From assembly GCF_001279775.1 (NCBI RefSeq), contig NZ_LGDG01000227.1, positions 1-64,000 on the forward strand: a DNA stretch of 64,000 nt. Reading direction: 5' to 3'. The first letter of the stretch is position 1. Every line of letters begins with the position of its first letter. Below, piece after piece: positions 49,732-58,801 of this stretch. Made by a program: the position numbers and the translations under genes. A model generated the notes under the pieces. It saw nothing but the letters and a program-made list of their open reading frames with translations, had not been told where the DNA came from and made no database searches. Source of the DNA: Streptomyces sp. MMG1533 (GTDB lineage Bacteria > Actinomycetota > Actinomycetes > Streptomycetales > Streptomycetaceae).

Positions 49732-51233
49732 TGGCCGGGATCAAGATCAACCAGGCCGCGCTCCTGGAGCAGCTGCACCGCTGGGGACGTCAGAGCAGCG
49801 AGATGCAGAACATCACCAAGAGGCTGCGCGCCGTGCACGGCGCGAAAACCGCCGACGAGGTCGCCGCCAGGCTGGTCACCAGCGTGCTGATGCGCGTGGT
49901 GGGCGTGCACGAGAGCCGCCTCAACGCGGCGGGAAAGAAGGTGCAGGAGGTGCTGGACCGGCTCCTCGCGGACCGTGCCGTGCTGCACGGCGGCGAGGGA
50001 CCGGTGCGCGGCCGGGCCGCGAAGGAGGCGGATCTTCGCACCTTGCAGTCCCAGCTCCAGGACCTCAGGACTTTCCAGCAGACGGTGCAGGAAGTGCTCA
50101 CAGGCGCCGAGAGCGACTTCAGAACGTCCCTGCGCACTCAGTTGGAGACCTCCATGGGCCTCCCGCGCTCCTACGCCCCCCTCCCCGCCCCCGGCACCCC
50201 GGCCGTCCGTCCCTCCGCGCCGCGACTGGCGCCGGTGGTGGGGAAACCCGCCGCGGATGCCGCCGCACGGCTCTTCACCGCGCTCGAGACGCGCCCGCCC
50301 AAGCCCGTGGCACCCACCCCGACCGGGCCGGGCCGCCGTGCCCCGGCCAAGCCGTACAAGGCCCGGGAGATGGGTGCCCAGTCGCGGCAGGTCACCACCG
50401 CGGCCAAGAAGTTCGTGGCGGCCTTCCGGGCCGAGCACGGCGACCGGGCCGTCGCCGCGGCCGTCAAGGCGCTGCTCACCGGCACCGACGACATGGCGGA
50501 ACGCAACCGGATGGTCATCTCCGTCCTGATCGCCGAGGACCGCCTCCGGCCGGGACGAGCCGTCCCCAGGGGCACGGCACACGGTCGCTACCAGGAGAGG
50601 GGGACGGGAACCTCGTTCGAGTGGACCGCGAAGCTCCAGCAGCCGGTGCGGGGTTTCGAGACCGTCGGCATCGACGGCATCGTGGGCGGCTGGGTGCGCG
50701 ACACCAAGCACATCCAGGTGGGCGTCGCGGAGTCCGGCCACTTCCACGGACGGCTGAAACCTCCCAAGCCGCTGCCCGACAAGCCCCCGGCGGCCCCCCA
50801 CGGCTCGCCGGAGCCCAAACCCGAGCCGAAGCCCAAGCCCAAGCCCGCGGCCAAGGCGGGCGAGGCGGCCAAGGCGGGCAAGGGCGGGAAACGGCCCCGG
50901 CGGAAAGCGGAGTCGGACGAGATCCAGGGCGGTTTCGCCCGCCGCGACCGCCCCTGGGAGGAGGACGTGACCCCCGATGTCGCGACCGGGCTGCGCGAAC
51001 CGCCGCCGGTGACGGCCCGCGAACTCATCGCCCTGCACGAGGAGAAGACCGGCATCACGCTGGCCGCCGAGATGGAACGGCAACTGCTCTTCGCCCACGA
51101 GAACGGGCTGCGCGGCGTCGAATGGGTCGCGGCGACGCCGGAACTGAAGGCCGAGTTCGAGCGGATCTTCAGGACCCAGGTGGGCAACCCGCAGCCCGAC
51201 GTGATGATGTCGTTCACCGTGGAGAGCCACTGA
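49731..51233 (+). CDS. Candidate effector with PD-(D/E)XK-like segment
   Basis: 500 residues. The N-terminal ~150 are coiled-coil-like helices (EADLRTLQSQLQDLRTFQQ). A basic helical middle is followed at about 285-335 by SFEWTAKL, ETVGIDGIVGGWVRDTKHIQ. The spacing and content (Asp, a hydrophobic strand, then Asp-Thr-Lys) recall the restriction-endonuclease-fold toxin domains of polymorphic toxins. A PKPKPKP-type linker (about 343-400) separates a C-terminal ~100-residue domain. ATG 49731 overlaps the previous stop by one base. Function is inference: nuclease cargo of the injection system, or an internal tail component. Confidence 0.65.
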   Translation: MAGIKINQAALLEQLHRWGRQSSEMQNITKRLRAVHGAKTADEVAARLVTSVLMRVVGVHESRLNAAGKKVQEVLDRLLADRAVLHGGEGPVRGRAAKEADLRTLQSQLQDLRTFQQTVQEVLTGAESDFRTSLRTQLETSMGLPRSYAPLPAPGTPAVRPSAPRLAPVVGKPAADAAARLFTALETRPPKPVAPTPTGPGRRAPAKPYKAREMGAQSRQVTTAAKKFVAAFRAEHGDRAVAAAVKALLTGTDDMAERNRMVISVLIAEDRLRPGRAVPRGTAHGRYQERGTGTSFEWTAKLQQPVRGFETVGIDGIVGGWVRDTKHIQVGVAESGHFHGRLKPPKPLPDKPPAAPHGSPEPKPEPKPKPKPAAKAGEAAKAGKGGKRPRRKAESDEIQGGFARRDRPWEEDVTPDVATGLREPPPVTARELIALHEEKTGITLAAEMERQLLFAHENGLRGVEWVAATPELKAEFERIFRTQVGNPQPDVMMSFTVESH

Positions 51234-51727
51234 TGAGCTCCGCCTCCCGCCTCGACGAGTTCCAGAGTCTGCCCGCGGCCATCATCACCGACGGTCTGCT
51301 GGCCGTCCCGCTGTTCGCGGTGCAGCGGCTGACGGTGACCGAGCGCTACACGCTGCCCCCGATCGGCACCCCGTCCTTCCGGGCCGCGGTCGGCAACGCC
51401 AACGAGACCGCTTCCCTCACGGCCCTGCTGATCGGCCCACAACGGCACGCCTGGAAGCAGGGTCTGGAGCTGATGGCGAACTTCGCCAAACGCGGCGGGG
51501 CCCTCGGCCGCTTCACCGGCGGGAAGTTCGCCGGCCTCGTCCTGGCGACCCGGATGTCGGTACGGATGAACATGCATGTGACCGAGCTGTCGTTCACCGC
51601 GTCCTCGCAGCGTCTGGACACCACGGAGGTCACCATCGGCCTGCAGCACGTGGCGCCTCCCGGGCCCGTCGACCTCCTCGTCGGCGCGGGTGCCCTGGCG
51701 GCCTCGACAGCAACGGAGTTCCTGTGA
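51233..51727 (+). CDS. Putative baseplate/hub-associated protein
   Basis: 164 residues, soluble and beta-rich with one amphipathic helix (RHAWKQGLELMANFAKRG). Its ATG overlaps the previous stop by one base and its TGA overlaps the next GTG. It precedes the hub/spike block, the place of Afp5/7-like small tail or hub-connector proteins. No family signature is certain. Confidence 0.65.
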   Translation: MSSASRLDEFQSLPAAIITDGLLAVPLFAVQRLTVTERYTLPPIGTPSFRAAVGNANETASLTALLIGPQRHAWKQGLELMANFAKRGGALGRFTGGKFAGLVLATRMSVRMNMHVTELSFTASSQRLDTTEVTIGLQHVAPPGPVDLLVGAGALAASTATEFL

Positions 51728-52266
51728 CGCGTGTCCTGCCCACCGGGTACAGCCCGCTGCCGTTCAGTCCCGACCTGGGCCTGCCCCAGCAGGTGCAGGT
51801 CAGGGCCAGCGGCCGGTCCCTCGCCGTCAAGCTCGTGGCCCTGACCGCCGACCTCGTGGCCACGCTGACCGCGCCGCCCACCACGCCGGTCGTGACCGAC
51901 GCACAGGAGGAGTCCCGGCGACTGGCGTCCCTCGGGGATCCGCGGGCGGCACTCACCGCACCGCCCCCACCCGGCCTCGACGGCGCCGCCGTACGGCCCT
52001 ACCTCGTCGTCGTGGACGCGGACCGGGTCGTCGGCTCGGCGCCGGTCGTCGTGGGCCGTCCGATGGCCGTGGGGACCTCGGCGGACAGCGGGCTGCTGCT
52101 GGAGGTGCTGTTCGTCGACCTGTTCCTGGCGGCCGGTTCGCTGGTCGAACCCGGCGATGTGGGCAGCCGCATCCTGGCGGGCTTCCGAGACCCGGCGGCC
52201 GGCCACGCCGTACGGCCCCGCAGGCCCGCCGCCCCCGAGGGAGATCCCCATGACCTTCTCGACTGA
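51724..52266 (+). CDS. Putative baseplate hub connector
   Basis: 180 residues. The N-terminus TRVLPTGYSPLPFSPDLG is Pro-rich; beta segments follow (RPYLVVVDADRVVGSAPVV), and the end is proline/arginine-rich. In comparable operons a LysM-containing hub adaptor sits directly before the spike gene; no clear LysM motif is visible here. It starts at GTG 51724, overlapping the upstream stop by 4 nt, and overlaps the spike gene by 17 nt. Confidence 0.6.
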   Translation: MTRVLPTGYSPLPFSPDLGLPQQVQVRASGRSLAVKLVALTADLVATLTAPPTTPVVTDAQEESRRLASLGDPRAALTAPPPPGLDGAAVRPYLVVVDADRVVGSAPVVVGRPMAVGTSADSGLLLEVLFVDLFLAAGSLVEPGDVGSRILAGFRDPAAGHAVRPRRPAAPEGDPHDLLD

Positions 52267-54178
52267 CATCACCGCCGACCGCGTCATCGGCTTCCAGGCC
52301 GGCTGGGCGCTCGTCTTCCGCAAGGACAACGGCAAGGGGTTCGCGGACAAGGGCGCCGGGGCCCTGCGGCTGACGCACGCCGACCATCAGGCCGAGCTCA
52401 CGGTGGAGGGCGACAGCACGCTGCGCGGCGCGACGTTCGACGTCACCGTGGACGGCATGCTCGACCGCGACTACGACGCGATCGCGGCGGGCGAGTACGT
52501 GCACGTGGAGATCCGCCTCGGCTGGTGGGATCTGGGGCGGGGCTTCGGCCCGGTGGCCCTCGCCGCGCTGGGTGCCGTACTGCCGGGCGGTGCGGGAGGC
52601 AAGCAGGACGGTCTCGGTGCCGTGCTGCACGGCCGGATCCTCGCGGTGGAGCGCGCGCACGGCGAGTTCACGTACCGGGCTCGGTTCTCGGGCGTCGACG
52701 CGCACTACCACCGGATGCGGTGCAATCCTCCGCGTCTTCCGGCCGGGCCCGCGCCGCGCACCGTGCTGGGCTATGCCGCGCAGCTGTGCGAGCACGACAC
52801 CGCCATCGGTGTCCCCGTGCTCGGCGAGGGCCAGGACGTGGCCGTCGACGGCGTGCTCGACATCGGGTCGACAGGTTCCGTGGTGCGGGCCCTCAAGGAG
52901 CTGGCACGCCTCGCCCACGGCGGCGACGCCCGCTTCGAGGTGCCGATGTTCCTGCGCGCCGGCCGACTGCACGTGGGTGCCTGGACCAAGCCGGTCAAGG
53001 GCGGCCACCGCTGGGAACTCACGCCGGTCACCGGGCTGGTGGAGAGCCGACCGGTGATCGACCGGGACCCGGAGGCGGTACCGAAGGGCTCGCCGTTCGC
53101 CGCCCCCGAGGTGCGGCGCTTCGACCTCACCCTGCTCGGCCGCCCGGACATCGCCGTCGGCGACGTGGTGCGCGCCGACCTGCCCAACCCGTCGCCCGCG
53201 GATCTGAAGAGCACGCTGGCGAGTTCGCCGATCGGTCCCCTGGGCGACATGGCCGCGGGCGTCCTCGGCGGCGGAGCCGGCGGCGGGAGCCCGCTGGACT
53301 ACACGGTCGTCGGCTTCGTGCACAGGCTCGGCCCGAGCACCGGCTTCGTCACCCGGCTCACCGTGGAACGCCGGCCTGCGCCCGCCCGCCCGGCCGTGGG
53401 GACGCGCCCGGGGAGCGCCGACGAGGCGTCGAGGCTCGCCGCGGCCCTCGCCGAGCAGCACCGCCGGGCCTCGACCGCCCGCCGCACCCACGAGGTCGGC
53501 CTGGTGCGCAGACAGGACGTGAGTGCCACGTTCCGCGACGGCCACGACGTCCCCGCGCAGTCGCTGGCGATCGACGAGGGGCTGGCCGACGCCCCGTCAC
53601 CGAACGTCCCCTCCAAGGCCCCTCCCGCGGACACCCCCGATCAGCTGGTCGACAAGCCCTACCTCACCCCGTTCGCGTATGGAGGCACGGGGCTCGTGGT
53701 GCCGCACTACCCCGGTATGCGCGTGGTCAGCCTGCACTACCGGGAGGAGCACCAGAACGCCGTCGTGGCAGGCGCAGTCTGGGAGGACGGCACGGCGCCC
53801 AGGTCGCACCTGGGCGACTGGTGGCTCAGCCTGCCCACGAACCTCGCCGGGACGGGGATCGCGGGCGAGTCGGCGCCGGATCCGACGTCCGCCCCGCGCC
53901 CCAGCGGCCCGGCCAGCCACGACCTCATCAACGGACTCGGAAACCGCGTGATCCAGGTCGGCGGACTGCGGATCACCGTCGGCCGGGCCCTGATGAAACC
54001 CGTGGGACAGCGTCCCGACGACGCCGCCGACGGTGAGGTCGTCATCGAACACGCCGTCGCCAATGCCCGGATCAGCATCGACTCCCTGGGCAACATCGAG
54101 ATCAGCACCGGCGCCGACCTCACGCTGGCCGCCAAGAAGATCACTCTCCGTCCGCAAACCGTCGTGGAGGTGCGCTGA
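52250..54178 (+). CDS. VgrG/gp27-gp5-like hub and spike protein
   Basis: 642 residues. The first ~350 are hub-like (gpD/gp27 type), with repeated beta segments and FTYRARFSGVDAHYHRMRCN and GRPDIAVGDVVRADLP. An OB-fold-like gp5 segment at about 470-540 reads YLTPFAYGGTGLVVPHYPGM, VAGAVWEDG and GDWWLSLPTNL. The last ~35 residues, ISIDSLGNIEIS and TLAAKKITLRP, are a short beta-prism spike tip. It should form the trimeric hub at the tube end and accept the PAAR-like tip encoded later. No enzymatic insertion is seen. Confidence 0.82.
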   Translation: MTFSTDITADRVIGFQAGWALVFRKDNGKGFADKGAGALRLTHADHQAELTVEGDSTLRGATFDVTVDGMLDRDYDAIAAGEYVHVEIRLGWWDLGRGFGPVALAALGAVLPGGAGGKQDGLGAVLHGRILAVERAHGEFTYRARFSGVDAHYHRMRCNPPRLPAGPAPRTVLGYAAQLCEHDTAIGVPVLGEGQDVAVDGVLDIGSTGSVVRALKELARLAHGGDARFEVPMFLRAGRLHVGAWTKPVKGGHRWELTPVTGLVESRPVIDRDPEAVPKGSPFAAPEVRRFDLTLLGRPDIAVGDVVRADLPNPSPADLKSTLASSPIGPLGDMAAGVLGGGAGGGSPLDYTVVGFVHRLGPSTGFVTRLTVERRPAPARPAVGTRPGSADEASRLAAALAEQHRRASTARRTHEVGLVRRQDVSATFRDGHDVPAQSLAIDEGLADAPSPNVPSKAPPADTPDQLVDKPYLTPFAYGGTGLVVPHYPGMRVVSLHYREEHQNAVVAGAVWEDGTAPRSHLGDWWLSLPTNLAGTGIAGESAPDPTSAPRPSGPASHDLINGLGNRVIQVGGLRITVGRALMKPVGQRPDDAADGEVVIEHAVANARISIDSLGNIEISTGADLTLAAKKITLRPQTVVEVR

Positions 54179-54648
54179 TGCCACCCGGTCCGCCGCTCGC
54201 CCCCGTCGTCCCGGCCGGCGCCGCCGCCGAGCGCCGCCGGCTGGGCCATGGTCTTGCCCTCAGGCCGGCCGGCGTCGACGGCCTCGGTCACGACCTGGTC
54301 CTCGTCGACGGGCGCGAACTCGCGGTGGTGGAGGGCGAGGAGAACCTCGCCCAGGGCCTCGCCGTCGCGCTGCTCACCGCTCCCGGGACCGACCCGTTCC
54401 ATGTGCGGTTCGGCTTCGACGGTCTGCGTGTGCTCACCCAGGGGCTGACGCCTCCCCTGGCCCTCGAGATGCTGCGGCTGTCCGTGCTGCGCACGGTCTC
54501 CGCCGACTCACGGGTGGCCGAAGTGCTCGACCTCACCCTGGAGGAGACCGGCCACGGGACCCGCCGCTGGCGGGTGAACGTGGTCGTGCGCACGGTGCTG
54601 GGCAGCGTCCTCGAAACGGTGATCGGCGAGGTCACGGCCGATGACTGA
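54178..54648 (+). CDS. gp25-like baseplate wedge protein
   Basis: 156 residues. The pattern ENLAQGLAVALLTAPGTDPF, then FGFDGLRVLTQG and a long helix/strand end (RWRVNVVVRTVLGSVLETV), matches gp25/gpW lysozyme-like-fold baseplate proteins that sit between sheath and baseplate. Its ATG overlaps the spike stop by one base and it overlaps the J-like gene by 8 nt. Confidence 0.75.
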   Translation: MPPGPPLAPVVPAGAAAERRRLGHGLALRPAGVDGLGHDLVLVDGRELAVVEGEENLAQGLAVALLTAPGTDPFHVRFGFDGLRVLTQGLTPPLALEMLRLSVLRTVSADSRVAEVLDLTLEETGHGTRRWRVNVVVRTVLGSVLETVIGEVTADD

Positions 54649-56053
54649 GACCGCGCGGACGACCGACCTGGAGGACCTGGCGCGCATCAGCGGCTCCGGG
54701 AAGCCGTTCGGGATCACGCCGGAGGGGTTCGTGCCCAAGCCCCTGGTGCGGCTGCTGGAGGAGAAGCTGGCGTCGGCACGGGTGCTGTTCGGATCGGACG
54801 TCGACCTGACGGAGGGCAGCGCGCTGCGCAAGATCCTCGAGATCATCGCGCTGGAGGAGGCGCGGGCGTGGGTGCACCTGGGTCTCGCCTACGAGGACAC
54901 CCGCGTGAGTACCGCGGTCGGCGACGCACTGAGCAGACTCGGTGAGGAACTCGGTCTCTCCCGGCCGCACCACCGCGCCACCGGCCGGATCAGGATCGCG
55001 CTCGCGTCCGAACTCCCGCCCGACGTCCCGGAGGTCCCCCTGCCCCGCGGCACGCGGCTGCTGACGGCCGAGGGCCGGGACTTCTTCATCGACCAGGCGG
55101 TGTCCCTCACCAACGCCGTCACCCGGGCCACGGTCCCGGTGACCGCCCTGGCGCCGGGGCCGGACTGCGACATCGACCCGCTCGGCAATCCGCCGGACCG
55201 GATCACCCGGCTCAACCCGGAGGACCCCCGTACGAAGCCGGTGCGGCAACTGGCGCAGCGCCTCGGCCTGGCGGAGATCCTCACCGTCGAGCACACCGAC
55301 CCGACCAGCGGCGGTTCGACGTACTGGAGCGACTCCCGCTACCGCGACCTGCTGCTCTCCTACCCGCGGAACGTGTGGTCCCCGGACGCGGTGCGCCTCG
55401 CCGTCGCCCTCGTCCCCGGCGTGCGGCAGGTACTGGTGAAGGACCTCTACGGGGGACTGGACGTCAACCAGTCCATCTTCGGGAGCTTCACCTTCCTCGA
55501 ACGGCTCTTCTCCCAGGAGCGCAGCCTCGGCAACCCGTACTTCTTCACCGTCCTGGTCGCCCCCGAGGAGGGCGCCATCTGGGAGGAACTGAGTGCACAG
55601 GTCGCCGCCGCCGTCGACCAGGTGCGGCCCATCGGCATCGCGCCCACCATCGACCGGGCGCAGCAGGTCAGTGTGGGGTTCACGTGCCGGATCTCCGTGG
55701 AGGGACTGCCCATCCCGGCGGGCCCGCCGGACACGGTGCAGGGCACGCCCGAGGCCGTCGCGCTCAAGCAGCGCATCCTGGACCGGGTACGGCGGCGGCT
55801 GCTGGCCCTGGGCATCGGCGAACCCGTGCGCTACAGCGAGGTGCTGTGGGCGGTCATGGAGGAGCCCGGGGTCGTGGACGCCCGGGAACTGCGGCTGCGT
55901 CGGCATCCACCGCAGCTCTCCCCGCGCGCGCCCGGTGAGGACGACACCGAGCCGGAGGGCGGCCAGTCGCTCGATCCGCTGGAGGACGTCCTCGTCGGTC
56001 CCACGGAGATCGCGCTGCTCGTCGGGTCCCCCGCAGACATCCACATCGTGTGA
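54641..56053 (+). CDS. Baseplate J-like protein
   Basis: 470 residues. The N-terminal half has the gpJ/Mu gp47 signature: EGSALRKILEIIALEEARAW, RVSTAVGDALSRLGEELGL, then a beta segment VPLPRGTRLLTAEGRDFF. The second half has VRQVLVKDLYGG and a C-terminal ILDRVRRRLLALGIGEPVRYSEVLW-type domain. It forms baseplate wedges with gp25 and the large protein downstream. The C-terminal tail is acidic. Confidence 0.85.
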   Translation: MTETARTTDLEDLARISGSGKPFGITPEGFVPKPLVRLLEEKLASARVLFGSDVDLTEGSALRKILEIIALEEARAWVHLGLAYEDTRVSTAVGDALSRLGEELGLSRPHHRATGRIRIALASELPPDVPEVPLPRGTRLLTAEGRDFFIDQAVSLTNAVTRATVPVTALAPGPDCDIDPLGNPPDRITRLNPEDPRTKPVRQLAQRLGLAEILTVEHTDPTSGGSTYWSDSRYRDLLLSYPRNVWSPDAVRLAVALVPGVRQVLVKDLYGGLDVNQSIFGSFTFLERLFSQERSLGNPYFFTVLVAPEEGAIWEELSAQVAAAVDQVRPIGIAPTIDRAQQVSVGFTCRISVEGLPIPAGPPDTVQGTPEAVALKQRILDRVRRRLLALGIGEPVRYSEVLWAVMEEPGVVDARELRLRRHPPQLSPRAPGEDDTEPEGGQSLDPLEDVLVGPTEIALLVGSPADIHIV

Positions 56054-56060
56054 GGTGGGC

Positions 56061-56474
56061 ATGCAGACGTCATCCGACCATTCGCGGAGGCCATCCGGGG
56101 CCTTGCGGGCGCCGCACGGCGGCACCTTGCCGGAGTCGTTCGGTGACACCTTGCCGGCGTCGTACGGCGCCCTGAGGATGTCATCCGGTTACTCACGAGC
56201 GTCGTCCGGCCGCTCGCAGACATCGTCCGGCGCCTCGCCGACGTCGTTCGGCCGCCCGCGGAGGTCGACCGGCGCCTCGCGGACGTCGTCCGGTTTCCGG
56301 CACACGTCGACCGGCCCCTCGCGGACGTCGTCCGGTTTCCGGCACACGTCGACCGGCCCCTCGCGGACGTCGTCCGGCTACCCGCACACGTCGTCCTGCC
56401 GCCGACGGACGTCCCCCGGCCCGGGGGTTCTGCCCGGCCGGCCAGGTCCGTACGACCGGCGGGGGACCCGGTGA
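56061..56474 (+). CDS. Heptapeptide-repeat (SSGxSRT) ORF
   Basis: 137 residues. After MQT it is made of ~16 seven-residue units of the form S-S-G-x-S-R-T (TSSGFRH, TSTGPSR), ending in a basic CRRRTSPGPG tail. GAGGTG precedes the ATG, the start is 7 nt after the J-like stop, and the TGA overlaps the next gene's GTG by 4 nt, which supports translation. The repeat is 21 bp, so other frames are open too; the +2 frame, contiguous with the next gene, gives V-V-R-x-L-A-D heptads but has no start codon. It may be a spacer or fibre-like protein, or a non-coding minisatellite. Confidence 0.5.
   Translation: MQTSSDHSRRPSGALRAPHGGTLPESFGDTLPASYGALRMSSGYSRASSGRSQTSSGASPTSFGRPRRSTGASRTSSGFRHTSTGPSRTSSGFRHTSTGPSRTSSGYPHTSSCRRRTSPGPGVLPGRPGPYDRRGTR
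56070..56411. repeat. 21-bp minisatellite, about 16 units
   Basis: Units follow TCGTCCGGCNNCTCGCGGACG with boundaries at 56070, 56091, 56112, 56133 (a 27-nt unit), 56160 and then every 21 bp to 56411. Units at 56286-56327 and 56328-56369 form a perfectly duplicated 42-bp pair, so the array is still expanding. It lies between the J-like and the large wedge-like genes of the baseplate block. Confidence 0.93.
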
Positions 56475-58792
56475 CCGCGTCGCCCGAGGACATCCGGTCG
56501 CTGACCGACTCGGGGCTCGACAGCGCCCTCGCCGCCCTGCCGCCCGTCTACGCGGCGGGGGCCCGGGTCCGCGACCTGCCTCTGAAGGACGGGCGTATCT
56601 CGGTTCCGGAGGACGTCCGCGAGCCCTTGCTGCTGCTGCGGCTGCTCCGGCCGCTGGCCGACCAGGCGGTCGTCGTGCGGTGTGGCCCGGTGGGCGCCGC
56701 CGAGGTGTCCCCGGTCGTGTTCGCCCCGTTCTCCGGTCTGGGCACGCTGTTGCCGGTTCTGGTGCCGGCGGCGGGCGCCGAGGTCTCGGCGGCCGTCCAT
56801 CTGGTTCCGGCGCCGCACTGCCATCAGCAGGTACCGGACGAGTCGGTGCGCGGCCCCGAGCTCGCGCGGGACCCGGCAGCCGAGCTCGTGGAGGCGGTGC
56901 TGCTGGAAGGCGTGCTGGCCCGGCTCACGTATCTGGCCACGTCGGAGAAGCAGCGGATGATCCGCCAGGTCAGAGAGATCGCGGCCTGCCGGCATGCCGA
57001 CCTCGCCTTCTCGGGGGCCCTCGACTCGCTCGGCCGGGACCTGGGCGTGTACCGGCTGCCCGACGAGGACGACGCCCGGTACCGCGACCGGCTGATGATC
57101 TTCACCTCGTGGCGGTCGGCGACCCCGGACCGGCTCGCAGGCGTGCTCAACGGTTCCGGACCGGACGGGGCCGCCAACGCCGGGCTGCCGGCCAGGTTCG
57201 GCATCACCGGGCGCTTCCGTCTGGTGGAGGAACAGAACCCGCTGGCCCTGGCCACCCGTCTCGTCGACGTCGGCCCGCGGGGGGCTGCCATGCGGGCGAG
57301 GGTCCACGAGCTGCTGCGCACCGTGTACCTGCTGGACCTCGAGCGCCCGGTGCCGGAGCTGCTGCCTCCGGAGCAGCGCCGCCGGCTGGAGGAGGTGCGG
57401 CAGGTGCTCACCACCGAGGTGACGCGCTCCGCGGGCCCGCCTCCCGTACGCCATCTGGCGCCCTCGCTGGCGGTCTCCCTGGCCCGGCTGGTCCGCCTGG
57501 TCCGGGCGCTGTCGGACACCGGCCCGGTGACCCTGCTCCGTACCCACGTGGAGGAGCCCGATCCGCTGCACGAGCTGGGGCTGGGCGCGACGCTCGGGCA
57601 GTTCGGACAGCAGCGGCTCACGGCGATGGGGGCGGCCGTCGAGGGGCTGGCCCGGGGGACGTCGGAGATGTCGGCGCTGGCCGGGACGCTGGTGCCCCGG
57701 CCGTTCTCCGAGGACCCGGCGGGCCGCTGGCTGGCGGAGCCCTGCGGGCTGCGCACCGTGCACGCGCTGACCGGCGACAGGCTCTTCGTGTCGAGTCTGC
57801 CCATGCTGGGACTCACCGTCGAGGGGCCCGCCGGGCTGTCCGTGACCGGGAAGGCGGTCTTCGAGGCCCGGCACGGCAAGGACGCCTCCTCGGGCGGACT
57901 GCACGTACTGGCGGGCGAGGCCGCACGCCGGGCCGGGGCACGCTTCCCCCAGTCGGGTTTCGGCCCGGCCCCTACGGCAGTGAGGGGCGCGGCCCTGGAG
58001 ACCGCCCTGCGGGCCGTGGCCGACAGTCCCGCCGCGCCCCTGCCACCGACGCTGACGCCGCTGGTCGAGGGAGACCTGCTCGCCGCCGCCGGGGCGGCCT
58101 TCGCCGGGCAGGTGCTCGACGTCGTCGTGGTGGACCAGATCGTCGCCTATCCGTTCACCCTCGCCGAACTCACGGCCCTCGGTTCCGGCGACGTCCTGCG
58201 CCGCGCCGTGGCGGCCCGCGCCCAGGTCCTGCTGGACAGCGGCTTCTACAGCGTGCACGGCGTGTTCGACCCGGCGGGGCAGCGCGTGTTGCTGCTGGCC
58301 GCGGTGAGCCTGCTGCCCGGGAGACCGCCCAAGCAGGGCGAGGCGCCGCCGGCCGAGTTCCAGTGGCTCACCACCGAGGTCCCTCGTCCGCCCGCCGATC
58401 CCGACGCCGAAGGCCTGCCGCTCTCCCTCCTCAACTCCTCCGGTGGACGCGTCGAGGCCGTGGGACAGCGGGAGGGACTCGCCCTCCTGGTGTGCCTCGG
58501 GCACGCCAGGCGAGGTCTGGCCGACCCCTACGAGGTGCGGGTGGAGATGCCCGGCGACGACCGGCTCGACCGCGACCAGTACAGCTACGTGATGAACATC
58601 CTGGAGACGCTGTGTCCCCTCGGCATCGAGATCAACACCACAGAACTGCGGCGGAGCCACGTGGACTTCGGCGCCGATGAGGGTGGTGAGCCCTTCCCGG
58701 TGCAGGACGCGTCACGCACCTACCGCCGCTACCGGCGGCGGCGCGTCATCAGCGACGACAGCGGCCGTGGGCCCGGCCGTCCGATGGAATGA
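56471..58792 (+). CDS. Large baseplate wedge-like protein
   Basis: 773 residues, no signal peptide. The N-terminal part (DSGLDSALAALPPVYAAGAR) leads to a helical region with ATSEKQRMIRQVREIAACRH, then HGVFDPAGQRVLLLAAVSL beta parts near the end and a basic tail (YRRYRRRR). Its place directly after J corresponds to the large Afp12-like wedge protein; the family is not certain. GTG 56471 overlaps the repeat ORF stop. The same frame is open upstream through the repeats, without a start codon. Confidence 0.68.
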   Translation: MTASPEDIRSLTDSGLDSALAALPPVYAAGARVRDLPLKDGRISVPEDVREPLLLLRLLRPLADQAVVVRCGPVGAAEVSPVVFAPFSGLGTLLPVLVPAAGAEVSAAVHLVPAPHCHQQVPDESVRGPELARDPAAELVEAVLLEGVLARLTYLATSEKQRMIRQVREIAACRHADLAFSGALDSLGRDLGVYRLPDEDDARYRDRLMIFTSWRSATPDRLAGVLNGSGPDGAANAGLPARFGITGRFRLVEEQNPLALATRLVDVGPRGAAMRARVHELLRTVYLLDLERPVPELLPPEQRRRLEEVRQVLTTEVTRSAGPPPVRHLAPSLAVSLARLVRLVRALSDTGPVTLLRTHVEEPDPLHELGLGATLGQFGQQRLTAMGAAVEGLARGTSEMSALAGTLVPRPFSEDPAGRWLAEPCGLRTVHALTGDRLFVSSLPMLGLTVEGPAGLSVTGKAVFEARHGKDASSGGLHVLAGEAARRAGARFPQSGFGPAPTAVRGAALETALRAVADSPAAPLPPTLTPLVEGDLLAAAGAAFAGQVLDVVVVDQIVAYPFTLAELTALGSGDVLRRAVAARAQVLLDSGFYSVHGVFDPAGQRVLLLAAVSLLPGRPPKQGEAPPAEFQWLTTEVPRPPADPDAEGLPLSLLNSSGGRVEAVGQREGLALLVCLGHARRGLADPYEVRVEMPGDDRLDRDQYSYVMNILETLCPLGIEINTTELRRSHVDFGADEGGEPFPVQDASRTYRRYRRRRVISDDSGRGPGRPME

Positions 58793-58801
58793 GGCGGTTC
58801 G

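Noticed and set aside
56070..56411. CRISPR array
   Set aside because: Units are contiguous 21-bp repeats without spacers and there are no cas genes.
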